Below are positions 23,322 to 31,785 of a stretch of 64,000 nucleotides of DNA, in pieces. The position numbers and the translations under genes were made by a program. How positions within the stretch are numbered: the stretch's first letter is position 1; every line of letters starts with the position of its first letter. The DNA is from Candidatus Enterococcus testudinis (GTDB lineage: Bacteria > Bacillota > Bacilli > Lactobacillales > Enterococcaceae): contig NZ_NGKU01000001.1 of assembly GCF_002140915.1 (NCBI RefSeq), positions 2,260,380-2,324,379 on the forward strand, written 5' to 3'. The notes beneath the pieces are model-generated. The model was not told the DNA's origin and made no database searches. It worked only from the letters and a program-made list of their open reading frames with translations.

Positions 23322-24701
23322 TCAATTTACATCTTTAAAGATTTTTAGTAAAAGACTTTGCCATGTCATTTTTTGATTTGAAATGATTGTTTCGTTTTTA
23401 TGATCAACCACTAAGCCATCATTGTCGCAACAGGGATCGACTGATTGGGCTTTTTCACCAAAGTACTGCAGCAAAAAAGTCCTGCGACATGTATCTAAGT
23501 GAATATAACCTAACATTTCTCTCAATTTTGCTCGTTTGTTTTGTTCATTTTGGATGACAACTTGTTGCCACTTTTCTGCGCCTATCTTGCGGGATTTTTG
23601 CAGCCATTTTTCTTGCAATGGTGTCAATGCTGCTTGATTCTTATCTTGCCCACCAAGCAACAGATTGATTTGCTCCTGTGTTTCCCGCTGAAAGAAATAA
23701 TGGATCTGCTCATCATGGGGTTGATACAGTAAAATAGCACAGCTTGCCAAGCCATCACGACCAGCACGGCCGATTTCTTGGCTGTAATTCTCTAAAGAAT
23801 CAGGCAAATCATAGTGGATGACAAAACGGATATCACTTTTGTTGATGCCCATGCCAAATGCATTGGTTGCCACTAAGAGCTTTAATTGGTTTTGAGAGAA
23901 TTGCTGCTGCAGCATTTTCCGTTGATCACTGGCAAGTCCACCATGATAAAATCCAACGGCAAAATCGTTTTTCAGAGACTGATAGACCTCTTCAACTTGA
24001 TTTCGTGTCGCACAATAAATGATTCCAGCGCCATTCAAGCGAGCCAAATAGTTGCGTAGTGTTGCTTGCTTATCTGTCGTCTTCTCAACGATCAAGCCGA
24101 TATTGCTGCGATTCATTGAATAGCGAAACACAGCAACCTCACCTTGCAAAAGATAGTGGCGGATATCTGCTTCCACTTCTTTGGTCGCTGTTGCCGTCAG
24201 TGCGAGTGTGGTAGGAGAATGCAGTTTATTTCTCGCATAAGCCAAATCGAGATATTCCGGACGAAAATCAATGCCCCATTGCGAAACACAATGGGCTTCG
24301 TCCACCACGAATAAAGCGATGGACACTTGGCTTAAACGATTGAGCACTGCTTCTTGCAATAGCATCTCCGGGCTTAAAAATAAAAATTTGTATGCCTTCA
24401 AATGGTCTAGCACATACTGACGATCCGCACCCGTCAGCTGGCTGTTAAACGCAATGGCGCGTTTTTCTCCTTGTTTTTGCAACCCGTAGACTTGATCTTC
24501 CATCAATGAGACCAGCGGCGAAACAATCACAACAAGTCCCTCTAACAGATAGCCTGGCAGTTGATAGCACAAACTTTTACCATTACCTGTCGGCATGATT
24601 GCCAAGGTATTTTGCTGTTGCAGCACACTTTCGATGACCTCTTTTTGACCTTGACGAAAGTTCGTCAATCCAAAGTAATGCAGTAATGCCTTTTCTAACA
24701 T
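23322..24701 (-). CDS. recQ: RecQ-type DNA helicase (short form)
   Basis: 459 residues. Motif 0/I FRQGQKEVI and PTGNGKS, DEAH box (VVDEAHCVSQWG), TATAT, and motif VI YSQEIGRAGRDG are all present, followed by a zinc-binding RQC-like region (CRRTF...CCDND). There is no HRDC domain, so it is of the short RecQ/RecS kind. It unwinds DNA in repair. The start at 24701 follows AGAGGGATTCT and overlaps the end of the ypbB-like gene, implying coupled translation. The ORF extends upstream to 24794 inside that gene, which I reject. Confidence 0.93.
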   Translation of the reverse strand: MLEKALLHYFGLTNFRQGQKEVIESVLQQQNTLAIMPTGNGKSLCYQLPGYLLEGLVVIVSPLVSLMEDQVYGLQKQGEKRAIAFNSQLTGADRQYVLDHLKAYKFLFLSPEMLLQEAVLNRLSQVSIALFVVDEAHCVSQWGIDFRPEYLDLAYARNKLHSPTTLALTATATKEVEADIRHYLLQGEVAVFRYSMNRSNIGLIVEKTTDKQATLRNYLARLNGAGIIYCATRNQVEEVYQSLKNDFAVGFYHGGLASDQRKMLQQQFSQNQLKLLVATNAFGMGINKSDIRFVIHYDLPDSLENYSQEIGRAGRDGLASCAILLYQPHDEQIHYFFQRETQEQINLLLGGQDKNQAALTPLQEKWLQKSRKIGAEKWQQVVIQNEQNKRAKLREMLGYIHLDTCRRTFLLQYFGEKAQSVDPCCDNDGLVVDHKNETIISNQKMTWQSLLLKIFKDVN

Positions 24702-25693
24702 AGAATCCCTCTTTTTTGTGCAATTTGAAAGAGCCGAATCGGCAAGAAATCTGCAGCCAGCTGCTGCTGTAATACTTGATAGCGATAGTGCCATGAGGCT
24801 GCGGGTAATAGCTGGTATATTTGGCGGTCAAACCGCGCATAGGGAAAGTCCTTGTCTAGCAAGGCCCATTCAATCAAGTGGTCATTGACGGTTCCTTCTT
24901 TTAAATGTCTTTGGGCCATGATGTCCTTAACGGATAAACCCATTTGGAACAAACGCTTTGTTTCCAACATACTTTGATTGGCATTGCGCTGCAAAAAAGG
25001 CAGCATACTTTGATAGAGAATCGATGTTTGCTTCTCCTCGATCAACGCAAGAAATTGCTGGATTGCTACCGCTGTGTATAGTTGGACCCACGGTTTTTGT
25101 TGGTACTCATCCGGTACCAGCTGAAAAAAAGTTTTGCCCAATGTTTGGGGGCCTGTCAATGTCCCTGCCAAGAAGTCGGCAGTTTCCGCAGGCATCTGTT
25201 CGAAGGTGTGCCATAGTTCTTGAAACAAGTCATCCTTTAGGTTGGGGACTTGGCGCAATACTGCGCGCACAGGTTCCGTATACATCGGCGTGTTTTCTAC
25301 CGGCACATAGTGATTGGTTACCCCTTGATAGCTAGCCGCTTGAGTCAATAAACGCAGCGCACGCCAAGAATCCTGCCAAGTTCTGCCGTATCGATAAAAC
25401 GACGCCTTTTCAATGAGTCGTTTGTAGTGGGAAAGGTTGTCTGCCGTTGGCGCTGCAGTGTGAATCAACCCCGCTTGATCAGCCAGCAAATCGCCTTTTT
25501 GAAGCAACGTATCGATGCGCTGCTTAAATTCTTCCTCAGCCAAATCAGGGAGCGCTTGAAAGAGACCCAATCGGTCATAAAAACAGCCATAACTCAACAC
25601 AGAGCTTGTACGTTTGCCAATCAACAATTGATAAAGTGTGGATGGCCGCAACTTGTCAGTATGCGCAAAGAGCGCTAAAATAAATACATCCAT
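24695..25693 (-). CDS. YpbB-like helix-turn-helix protein upstream of recQ
   Basis: 332 residues. The C-terminal part has LFQMGLSVKDIMAQRHLKEG followed by TVNDHLIEWAL, the helix-turn-helix that defines the YpbB/RQC-minor group encoded next to recQ in Firmicutes. The rest is helical without known catalytic motifs. It overlaps recQ by 7 bp, so the two form an operon and may act together. The N-terminal function is unknown. Confidence 0.8.
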   Translation of the reverse strand: MDVFILALFAHTDKLRPSTLYQLLIGKRTSSVLSYGCFYDRLGLFQALPDLAEEEFKQRIDTLLQKGDLLADQAGLIHTAAPTADNLSHYKRLIEKASFYRYGRTWQDSWRALRLLTQAASYQGVTNHYVPVENTPMYTEPVRAVLRQVPNLKDDLFQELWHTFEQMPAETADFLAGTLTGPQTLGKTFFQLVPDEYQQKPWVQLYTAVAIQQFLALIEEKQTSILYQSMLPFLQRNANQSMLETKRLFQMGLSVKDIMAQRHLKEGTVNDHLIEWALLDKDFPYARFDRQIYQLLPAASWHYRYQVLQQQLAADFLPIRLFQIAQKRGILC

Positions 25694-25718
25694 AAGTACC
25701 TCCAGAAAGGAAAGTCTG

Positions 25719-25934
25719 ATGTCACAACGTTGTAAAATCGTGCCAGAACGGTGTATTGCTTGCGGGCTGTGTGCCCTCTATGCACCGAATATTTTCGATT
25801 ATGATGAAGACGGAATCGTCTTATTTGCTCAAGAACCCACCGCCCGCCAACAGTTTATCATAGATGAAGAACAAGAAACAGTCCAAACCGCCTATCGCAA
25901 ATGCCCCACACGCGCGATTCTTTTAGAAAAGTAA
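25719..25934 (+). CDS. fer: Ferredoxin, single [4Fe-4S]
   Basis: 71 residues. CIACGLC with the remote CP in RKCPTRAI supplies four cysteines for one [4Fe-4S] cluster. An acidic surface is typical of Bacillus-type ferredoxins. It is a small cytoplasmic electron carrier. The start at 25719 follows AGAAAGGAAAGTCTG; the longer ORF has no ribosome site. It is divergent from ypbB-recQ, the usual Firmicute arrangement. Confidence 0.93.
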   Translation: MSQRCKIVPERCIACGLCALYAPNIFDYDEDGIVLFAQEPTARQQFIIDEEQETVQTAYRKCPTRAILLEK

Positions 25935-25937
25935 AAA

Positions 25938-25985
25938 AACAACCTGCCTTCCATCGTATTGTACGGCGATGATAGGCAGGTTGTT
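25938..25985. terminator. Bidirectional terminator, fer and ribU
   Basis: AACAACCTGCCT (25938-25949) and AGGCAGGTTGTT (25974-25985) form a 12-bp stem with A/T runs on both flanks. It closes both convergent genes. Confidence 0.88.
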
Positions 25986-26002
25986 TTGTTTTCTTGCATT
26001 CG

Positions 26003-26596
26003 TTACTTTCGAGCGGTTGCATGATGTGGTTGTTTTCGTGCCAGCCATGGCAATAACTTCGCATGCAGAACCAAAAAGACCCCACTGACGATGGCTCCTT
26101 TGATTAAATTAAACGGGAAAATACCAATCGCTACATAACGAGCCAATGACATACCTAAGAACTGATCGGCATTCATGCCAAAGAGATGCAAGTATATCGG
26201 TGTAATCACAAATAAATTGGCAATACTCATAAATATCGCTAACGATAAAATACCGCTGATCACGCCAACTGTTTTGTTTTTACGGTGAATCCCTTTACGG
26301 AAAAAATAGTACATTGGCAATGTAAACGCGCAAGTTGCGAAGAAACTCGCTGTATCACCTACTAAATCGGTTGGCGAAAATCCAGATAAAAACAAATGCA
26401 ATATTGAACGCAATAATGCAGTCAACACGCCACTTAACGGGCCAAAAAGAAACATCATGATCATCACTGGGATGTCACTAAAATCAATTTTCAAAAAACT
26501 GAATGCGGGAAAAATCGGGAAAGCAATAAATTGCAAAACCGTTCCCATTGCTGCACACATCGCGATTGTTACCATTTTTCTTGTCTTGTTGTTCAT
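26003..26596 (-). CDS. ribU: Riboflavin ECF transporter S component RibU
   Basis: 197 residues with about six membrane segments. KMVTIAMCAAMGTVLQFIAF at the N-terminus carries the AxxxA-type helix that contacts the ECF T component, and FLKIDFSDIPVMI is typical of RibU. It binds riboflavin and works with the shared EcfAAT module encoded elsewhere. The identity is backed by the FMN riboswitch just upstream. The ATG at 26596 lies beyond the riboswitch terminator (26684-26721), so expression falls when FMN is high. Confidence 0.95.
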   Translation of the reverse strand: MNNKTRKMVTIAMCAAMGTVLQFIAFPIFPAFSFLKIDFSDIPVMIMMFLFGPLSGVLTALLRSILHLFLSGFSPTDLVGDTASFFATCAFTLPMYYFFRKGIHRKNKTVGVISGILSLAIFMSIANLFVITPIYLHLFGMNADQFLGMSLARYVAIGIFPFNLIKGAIVSGVFLVLHAKLLPWLARKQPHHATARK

Positions 26597-26683
26597 CAGT
26601 ACAAAATCCTCCTAAGTTCAGGATTCCTCTTCAAACGAACCTATTAAATTTCCACTGGCATTTCCTGTCGGCGCCTGACAAAA

Positions 26684-26721
26684 AATGCCCTCTTTTTTCC
26701 ACAGGGAAAAAAGAGGGCATT
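26684..26721 (-). terminator. Riboswitch-controlled terminator of ribU
   Basis: A 17-bp perfect stem, AATGCCCTCTTTTTTCC (26684-26700) against 26705-26721, with loop ACAG and a T-run on the minus strand. It is the expression platform of the FMN riboswitch. Confidence 0.92.
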
Positions 26722-26756
26722 CGAAATAACCATAGGCAAATCAAATACGCTCTATC

Positions 26757-26872
26757 TTCTTTATCCAGACTATACTGTCGGTATCGGAATTTCACCGATT
26801 CAGCTATTTCTAGGAAATAGGTCGTGGACTATTACCACCGGTCGGGAATTGCACCCTGCCCCTGAAGACGAA
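26757..26872 (-). promoter_or_regulatory. FMN riboswitch (RFN element)
   Basis: Read on the minus strand: TTCAGGGGCAGGGTG, AATTCCCGACCGGTGGTA, AGTCCACGAC, then GAATCGGTGAAATTCCGATA, ACCGACAGTATAGTC and GGATAAAG. These are the conserved RFN blocks in the right order. It binds FMN and drives the terminator at 26684-26721 to shut off ribU. Confidence 0.96.
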
Positions 26873-26895
26873 CCTTTATTTTATGTTACATATCT

Positions 26896-26923
26896 ATTAT
26901 ACACAAAAAATAATGTTTGACAA
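26896..26923 (-). promoter_or_regulatory. ribU promoter
   Basis: On the minus strand TTGTCA (26918-26923), 16 bp, TATAAT (26896-26901). The -35 box lies inside the left copy of the 38-bp direct repeat, the -10 box outside it. Confidence 0.75.
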
Positions 26924-26951
26924 TTCTTTGGTTTGTTTAATCGTTATTTGA
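26914..26951. repeat. 38-bp direct repeat, left copy
   Basis: Identical to 28148-28185 over 38 bp, 1,234 bp apart. This copy supplies the -35 box of the ribU promoter. The pair brackets the SMUG2-like gene. Confidence 0.95.
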
Positions 26952-27018
26952 TACTTCAAAAGCGAAAATGTCTTAGGTGTATCGAAACAGAAAATTTCCT
27001 AAACGTTTTTTCTCCTTA

Positions 27019-27738
27019 CTACTCTCTCCCTCTTTTCGAAAACGCTTTTAAATACTTATCCATAAAGTAGTCTTTACGTTTTGAGTTATATTGTGTTATG
27101 AATCGAGGATGCTCTAATGGTATTATTTCTTCGAAAAACTGATATTTTTTGTTTATTCTATTTAAGAACTTAAAATTCTCCCCACTTCCAATACAATAAC
27201 CAGTTGATTGGTCAATTCCAAAATTGAGCTGTTCCTCAATCGACTTCAAAATTAGTGGATACAGGACTTCCTCGATTCTCTTACTCTCATAGTAGTTATA
27301 GTTAACCTCTTTACCTTTCGAGTTAGTCTTTGTAATTCCTAAAGGACAAACAAATCCCATATAAAAATCTGAATAAAATTTTTCTCTACCACCATAGTTA
27401 ACAATTACATTTTGCAGAAAATCTGATGAAGATCGATTAGCAGAAAAGCCTTTAATATTCAGTCCTCCAAGTTCGTTAAGATGATCTAACTCTTCAAATG
27501 GAACTCCCGTCACTGCTGTTCCTCTACGCGCAGGTGAACTCCCTAATATCATTTTTCTAGGCAGTTCGTCATTGTAATAATGTGAATAAAAAGAAACTAC
27601 CAATTTATTCACTTGATTTTTTTGACTTTCTTTGAAAGGATTGATGAGGCTGAATCCTTCTGGCATACTAATTGAACTTTGTGAAAGTTGCTTGTTGAAC
27701 TCAAGTACTTTTTCAGAGAATGTCTTATTTTCTACCAT
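27019..27738 (-). CDS. SMUG2/DUF4918-type uracil-DNA glycosylase family protein
   Basis: About 239 residues. LGSSPARRGTAVTGVPFEE at about 67-85 has the GxxPxxxG...TGxPF look of the uracil-DNA glycosylase motif 1 region, and EHPRFITQY near the C-terminus matches the HPRxIxQY string of DUF4918 (SMUG2-like) proteins. These would excise damaged or modified bases from DNA. The start is the ATG at 27738 or a GTG two codons earlier, both downstream of AAAGGACTAA. Its AT-rich codon use differs from the flanking housekeeping genes. A role against base-modified phage DNA is conceivable but is speculation. Confidence 0.75.
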   Translation of the reverse strand: MVENKTFSEKVLEFNKQLSQSSISMPEGFSLINPFKESQKNQVNKLVVSFYSHYYNDELPRKMILGSSPARRGTAVTGVPFEELDHLNELGGLNIKGFSANRSSSDFLQNVIVNYGGREKFYSDFYMGFVCPLGITKTNSKGKEVNYNYYESKRIEEVLYPLILKSIEEQLNFGIDQSTGYCIGSGENFKFLNRINKKYQFFEEIIPLEHPRFITQYNSKRKDYFMDKYLKAFSKRGRE

Positions 27739-27885
27739 ACTCACTTAGTCCTTTCTCGCTAAGTTTAATTAATAAACATTTATTGATTGTATACATTGGT
27801 AATCGTAGATAAGAATATTTCAGTATTTGTAGGATATACTCTGTCTTTTAAAATGAACTCTATGAGCTCTTGCTTTATTAATATT

Positions 27886-27913
27886 ATTGTATCCAAACTT
27901 CGATAAGTATCAA
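27886..27913 (-). promoter_or_regulatory. Candidate promoter of the SMUG2-like gene
   Basis: On the minus strand TTGATA (27908-27913), 16 bp, TACAAT (27886-27891), leaving a leader of about 140 nt. It would give the cassette its own expression. Confidence 0.45.
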
Positions 27914-28104
27914 CAATCTATTTTTCAGAAATAATTATTTAATGAAAGTTTATGGAAATTAATTGAATAAACAGAAACTGAACTGATTGAATTCTATTCA
28001 ATTTCGTAAAGCTGCTATAAGAATATTCTCTTATTTAATTTTGTCCTATAATAAAGAAGTGGATTTCTCCAATCCGTAAAAGTCTAACATTTTGTATAAC
28101 ATAG

Positions 28105-28128
28105 AGTTGGGCTAATATTAGCCCAACT
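28105..28128. repeat. 24-bp perfect palindrome in the cassette
   Basis: AGTTGGGCTAA, TA, TTAGCCCAACT. It lies 20 bp from the right direct repeat. It may be a transcription terminator for plus-strand transcription (GGGACTTTTTT follows) or a recombination signal. Which one is not clear. Confidence 0.6.
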
Positions 28129-28147
28129 TTGGGACTTTTTTCATTTT

Positions 28148-28185
28148 TGTTTGACAATTCTTTGGTTTGTTTAATCGTTATTTGA
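28148..28185. repeat. 38-bp direct repeat, right copy
   Basis: Identical to 26914-26951. On the minus strand it supplies the last two sense codons (end of Val, Lys) and stop of rluB. Confidence 0.95.
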
Positions 28186-28894
28186 CACTATTTTTCAGTT
28201 GACTGACTTCTTTTTTAGACAATTCGCGAAACTCACCTGGTCTCAGACCGTCTAATGTCAATGGTCCGTATAGTTCACGTTTTAGCTTTTGAACAGGCAG
28301 TCCTACAGCTTTCAACATATTCTTGACTTGGTGGTTACGGCCTTCATGGATCGTTAATTGGACGATGCTGGTTTGGGCCGTCATATCTGTCGATAGAATC
28401 TCAAAACGTGCAGGCGCAGTTTTTCGTCCTTCAATCCGAATACCTTTTGATAATGGCAGCAATTGCTTCTTGTCTGCAACGCCTTTGACTTTGGCGACAT
28501 AGACTTTATCCACTTCATGTTTTGGATGCATCAGTGTTTGCGACAATTCTCCATCATTGGTCAACAACAATAGCCCTGACGTGTCATAGTCCAAACGTCC
28601 AACTGGATAGATCCGAGCAGTTATACCTTCAAAATAATCCAGCACAACTTTTCGTTTTTTGTCATCACTGACAGCGGAAATGACGCCGCGGGGTTTATAA
28701 AATACATAATATACATGTTGTTCTTGTTCGATCGGTACACCATCGACTTCTACGGTATCTTTGCTGCTGACTTGGACACCCAATTCTTTCACGACTTCGC
28801 CGTTGACCCGAACACGGCCAGCGGTGATCAATCCTTCTGCTTTTCTTCTTGAGGTGATTCCTGCGTGCGCAATCACTTTTTGCAAACGTTCCAT
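28178..28894 (-). CDS. rluB: 23S rRNA pseudouridine synthase RluB
   Basis: 238 residues. An S4 RNA-binding domain (MERLQKVIAHAGITSRRKAE, then RVRVNGEVV) is followed by the RsuA/RluB catalytic domain with GRLDYDTSGLLLLTNDG, whose first Asp is catalytic, and HEGRNHQVKNM. It makes pseudouridine in 23S rRNA helix 89. AAGGAGAATGAAG favours the ATG at 28894 over the one at 28900. It is the fourth gene of the xerD-scpA-scpB-rluB run. Its last codons lie in the 38-bp repeat that borders the cassette. Confidence 0.94.
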   Translation of the reverse strand: MERLQKVIAHAGITSRRKAEGLITAGRVRVNGEVVKELGVQVSSKDTVEVDGVPIEQEQHVYYVFYKPRGVISAVSDDKKRKVVLDYFEGITARIYPVGRLDYDTSGLLLLTNDGELSQTLMHPKHEVDKVYVAKVKGVADKKQLLPLSKGIRIEGRKTAPARFEILSTDMTAQTSIVQLTIHEGRNHQVKNMLKAVGLPVQKLKRELYGPLTLDGLRPGEFRELSKKEVSQLKNSVK

Positions 28895-28896
28895 CT

Positions 28897-29475
28897 TCAT
28901 TCTCCTTCTACTTGTTTGTAGCGGTCATAAAAAAGATCAAAAGGGGCATCTTCTTCAAGTTCATCTTCCATTGACTGGATATCTGGCAACTCAGCCAAAC
29001 TCTTTAAGCCAAAATAATCCATAAAATAATCTGTGGTGCCATATAAGATCGCACGCCCTGGTCCATCGACGCGGCCTTTTTCTTCAATCAACCGTTTTGC
29101 CGTCAACTTCTGCACTGACCCACTGGATTGGACGCCGCGAATCTCTTCAACTTCCATCCGCGTGATTGGCTGTTTGTAGGCAATAATCGATAATGTTTCT
29201 AAGGCTGCTTGCGACAACGAGCTGCCCATTGGCGACTCGGCATATTTTTTGAGCAAAGGGGCAAAGACCTTCTTGGTAGAAAGGATAAAATGATTGCCCA
29301 CTTCTAAAATATGTAAGGCTGTCTGTGTGTTTTCTTGATAGCGTTGATTCAGTTCTTGCACTTGTTGATAGACATTTGCTGTACTGTCCTTGACGAGATA
29401 GCTCAGTTCTTCCAAACCGATTCCTTCGTCACCAACGACAAATAATATCGCTTCGATTTCACTAAATTTATTCAT
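28897..29475 (-). CDS. scpB: Segregation and condensation protein B
   Basis: 192 residues with two winged-helix domains and the conserved SQAALETLSIIAYKQPITR and GPGRAILYGTT strings. It is the kleisin-associated subunit of the SMC-ScpAB condensin that organises and segregates the chromosome. It overlaps scpA by 8 bp and is followed by rluB after 2 bp, so the genes are co-translated. Confidence 0.96.
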   Translation of the reverse strand: MNKFSEIEAILFVVGDEGIGLEELSYLVKDSTANVYQQVQELNQRYQENTQTALHILEVGNHFILSTKKVFAPLLKKYAESPMGSSLSQAALETLSIIAYKQPITRMEVEEIRGVQSSGSVQKLTAKRLIEEKGRVDGPGRAILYGTTDYFMDYFGLKSLAELPDIQSMEDELEEDAPFDLFYDRYKQVEGE

Positions 29476-30217
29476 TCTCTGTACCTGCTGGATAGAGCAT
29501 GATCGATGAAAAGTTATCGTTCTGCTCTACCCGAATCGTTCCTTTTTTCATTAATTCCAGCAAAGCCATAAAGGTAACCACGACTTCACTTTTGTTGTAT
29601 GATTCAAAAAATGAATCAAAAGTCCGGCCTTTTTTGGCACTGACATGCGCCATCTCCATTTGGATCGTGTTCATTTTTTCATCAATGGTATTTTCATCTG
29701 GGGTGATTTTAGTTTCTAAGACTTGGCGATTTTTCTTTTTTTCAATCATCTTTTGAAACGCCATGAACAAATCGATCGTATTGAATTGATTGGCTGTCAA
29801 ATGATCGTCTTGGGCTTTGTATTCATCCACATCCATTGGTTCTTTCGTGTAATACAAACTGCGTTCTTCTGCTTTTTCTGACAGTTGTTCCGCGGCATAT
29901 TTATATTTGCGATACTCCAACAGTTGCGCCACTAAGACATCGCGGGGATCTTCTTCATACTCTTCGACTTCAACGGCCAATTCTTGTTTTGGCAGCAGCA
30001 TCTGACTTTTGATAGCCATCAAAGTAGCTGCCATCACTAAATATTCACCGGCCACCTCAAGGGCCAAATACTTCATCGTATGGATATAGGCCATATATTG
30101 TTCAGTTATGGCTGCGATTGGAATATCATAGACATCGATCTCTAATTGCTTGATCAAGTGCAGCAACAGATCTAGCGGTCCTTCAAAGACAGCCAATTTA
30201 ATATTGATTTCTTCCAT
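29468..30217 (-). CDS. scpA: Segregation and condensation protein A (kleisin)
   Basis: 249 residues. The N-terminal FEGPLDLLLHLIKQLEIDVY is the SMC-binding kleisin signature, and the C-terminal winged helix carries VVVTFMALLELMKKGTIRVE. The middle is variable and binds ScpB. It bridges the heads of SMC. The gene lies 15 bp downstream of xerD. Confidence 0.96.
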   Translation of the reverse strand: MEEINIKLAVFEGPLDLLLHLIKQLEIDVYDIPIAAITEQYMAYIHTMKYLALEVAGEYLVMAATLMAIKSQMLLPKQELAVEVEEYEEDPRDVLVAQLLEYRKYKYAAEQLSEKAEERSLYYTKEPMDVDEYKAQDDHLTANQFNTIDLFMAFQKMIEKKKNRQVLETKITPDENTIDEKMNTIQMEMAHVSAKKGRTFDSFFESYNKSEVVVTFMALLELMKKGTIRVEQNDNFSSIMLYPAGTENE

Positions 30218-30232
30218 CTTGGTCCTCTTTTT

Positions 30233-31123
30233 CTATGCACGGGGAAAATGCTGTTTGTAAACCTCTGTCATGCGTTTCTTAGTGATATGGGTGTATATTT
30301 GCGTCGTTGATATATCTGCATGGCCCAACAATTCTTGAACAGTCCGCAGATCAGCGCCATTTTCTAATAAATGCGTCGCAAAACTATGACGCAACGTATG
30401 GGGGGTGACATTTTTGTTGATGCCAGCTTGCCGAACAAGACTTTTGAGGTTTTTCCAAATGCCTTGCCGAGACAAATGACGGCCGTGATTATTGACAAAC
30501 AGATGGGTCTCCTCCGTATTTTTGCGGGTCAGATAAGGTCTGGCGTCACTCAAATAGGTTTCGATCCACTGAATCGCCAAGTCACCTAAAGGAACGATGC
30601 GTTCTTTATCCCCTTTACCTGTCGTTTGCAATAGCCCCATACTAAGATGCAGATCTTTTAACTTTAGGCCGATCAACTCGCTGACACGTAATCCGGTGGC
30701 ATACATGACTTCCAGAATGGCACGATCGCGAATACCTAATACTTCTCGTGTGTCAGGTGACTCAATCAAGCGTTCTACTTCTTTTAGACTTAATGTATCC
30801 GGTAATTTTTGTTGTTTTTTTGGCGAATCAATGTGCTGCATCGGATCATGATCCGTCACTCTTTCTTGGCGTAAGTATTGATGGAATCGTCTCAAACTCG
30901 ACACCATACGAATGACTGTTGCAGAGGACTTTCCTGCAGCTTGCAAGCTTTGCAAAAAGGTCAATACAATCACTCGATCCACTTGCTGCCATTGCGTTAC
31001 CTGTTGTGTGCTCAAGAAAGCAGCATACTGCATTAGATCGCGTTGATAACTGACGCGGGTATTTTGAGATAAACCGCGTTCGATCGTTAAATAATGCAGA
31101 TAATCAATGATTTGTTCTTCCAT
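30233..31123 (-). CDS. xerD: Tyrosine recombinase XerD
   Basis: 296 residues. The N-terminal SAM-like core-binding domain is at about 1-85. The catalytic set is visible in YATGLRVSELIGL (Arg), HTLRHSFATHLLENG (His, Arg), LLGHADISTTQ (His) and the nucleophile in IYTH. It resolves chromosome dimers at dif with its partner. Its position ahead of scpA-scpB is conserved in Firmicutes, where it is annotated as XerD. Confidence 0.94.
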   Translation of the reverse strand: MEEQIIDYLHYLTIERGLSQNTRVSYQRDLMQYAAFLSTQQVTQWQQVDRVIVLTFLQSLQAAGKSSATVIRMVSSLRRFHQYLRQERVTDHDPMQHIDSPKKQQKLPDTLSLKEVERLIESPDTREVLGIRDRAILEVMYATGLRVSELIGLKLKDLHLSMGLLQTTGKGDKERIVPLGDLAIQWIETYLSDARPYLTRKNTEETHLFVNNHGRHLSRQGIWKNLKSLVRQAGINKNVTPHTLRHSFATHLLENGADLRTVQELLGHADISTTQIYTHITKKRMTEVYKQHFPRA

Positions 31124-31205
31124 CTCGCACCCCTTCGTTCAACTTTCTTATCATATCAAATTCTTGCCCGTTATGCTAGGTGGTGAAGGCAATCCCGACA
31201 CAAAA

Positions 31206-31270
31206 ACAAAAAGACCGACGCATAGCATGAAACGAGCGTGCAAGAATGGTCTTGCTGCAAGAATCCAACT
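31206..31270 (-). terminator. Weak terminator-like region after fur
   Basis: AAGACC near 31210 and GGTCTT near 31246 are inverted, and a T-run (plus-strand AAAAAC) follows on the minus side. A smaller CAAGA-ATGG-TCTTG hairpin overlaps. Several pairings compete, so confidence is low. The 189-bp gap 31124-31312 holds nothing else that I can identify. Confidence 0.35.
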
Positions 31271-31312
31271 ATAGTTCGGTCACTGACGCATACGGACGTT
31301 GTTTTGACAGGG

Positions 31313-31762
31313 TTATGCTTTGTTCTGACAATTTTGGCAGACACCGTGAAAAGTCAGACGGTGGTCCTTGACTAAGAAGTGATACTTCTGTTCAACAATT
31401 TCTTCCACCTGTCCCAAGAGGTCTTCTTCCACCTCTTCGATATTGCCGCACTCCAGACACAATAAATGGTGGTGAAAGTGCTTGGCGCCTTCTTTACGCA
31501 GATCGTAGCGCGCTACCCCATCATTGAAACTGACTTTATCAACGATACGCAGATCGGTCAATATCTCCAATGTTCGATAGACCGTTGCTAAGCCAATTTC
31601 AGCGTTTTTCTTGCGCACAAAAAAGAAAATCTCTTCTGCTGATAAATGATCTTTCTCATTTTCTAACAAAACCTGCAGCGTGGCTTCACGCTGCGGGGTT
31701 AATTTAAAACCTGACTCATGTAATTGCTTTTTGGTCTTTTTCAAAGCTGCTGTTGTATTCAT
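31313..31762 (-). CDS. fur: Fur-family ferric uptake regulator
   Basis: 149 residues. Winged-helix N-terminus (LTPQREATLQVL, then GLATVYRTLEIL) and a dimerisation domain with HHHLLCLECGNIEE and the second cysteine pair CQNC, giving a structural zinc site. The Glu after CGNI and the FLVKDHRLTFHGVC tail are Fur-like rather than PerR-like, where an Asp occupies the oxidation-sensitive position. The start at 31762 follows GGAGGCAGCC. Two PerR/Fur-type boxes lie in its promoter, suggesting self-regulation or control by a paralogue. Confidence 0.85.
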   Translation of the reverse strand: MNTTAALKKTKKQLHESGFKLTPQREATLQVLLENEKDHLSAEEIFFFVRKKNAEIGLATVYRTLEILTDLRIVDKVSFNDGVARYDLRKEGAKHFHHHLLCLECGNIEEVEEDLLGQVEEIVEQKYHFLVKDHRLTFHGVCQNCQNKA

Positions 31763-31785
31763 GGCTGCCTCCACACATAACTAAT

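Larger units (their letters stand above)
26952..28185. mobile_element. Inserted cassette carrying a SMUG2-like gene
   Basis: The unit between and including one 38-bp repeat is 1,234 bp, AT-rich, and interrupts an otherwise compact rluB-ribU junction. The right repeat completes rluB and the left repeat supplies the ribU -35 box, so removing one unit would leave both genes functional. No transposase or integrase is inside, so it would be a passive cassette moved in trans or a scar of a recombination event. Inside are the glycosylase gene (27019-27738), its candidate promoter, and a 24-bp perfect palindrome near the right end. No other ORF is credible in 27745-28147. Confidence 0.55.

Noticed and set aside
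26952..28185. Insertion sequence with a transposase
   Set aside because: The only gene is a glycosylase-like protein, there are no terminal inverted repeats, and the flanking repeat is 38 bp and direct.
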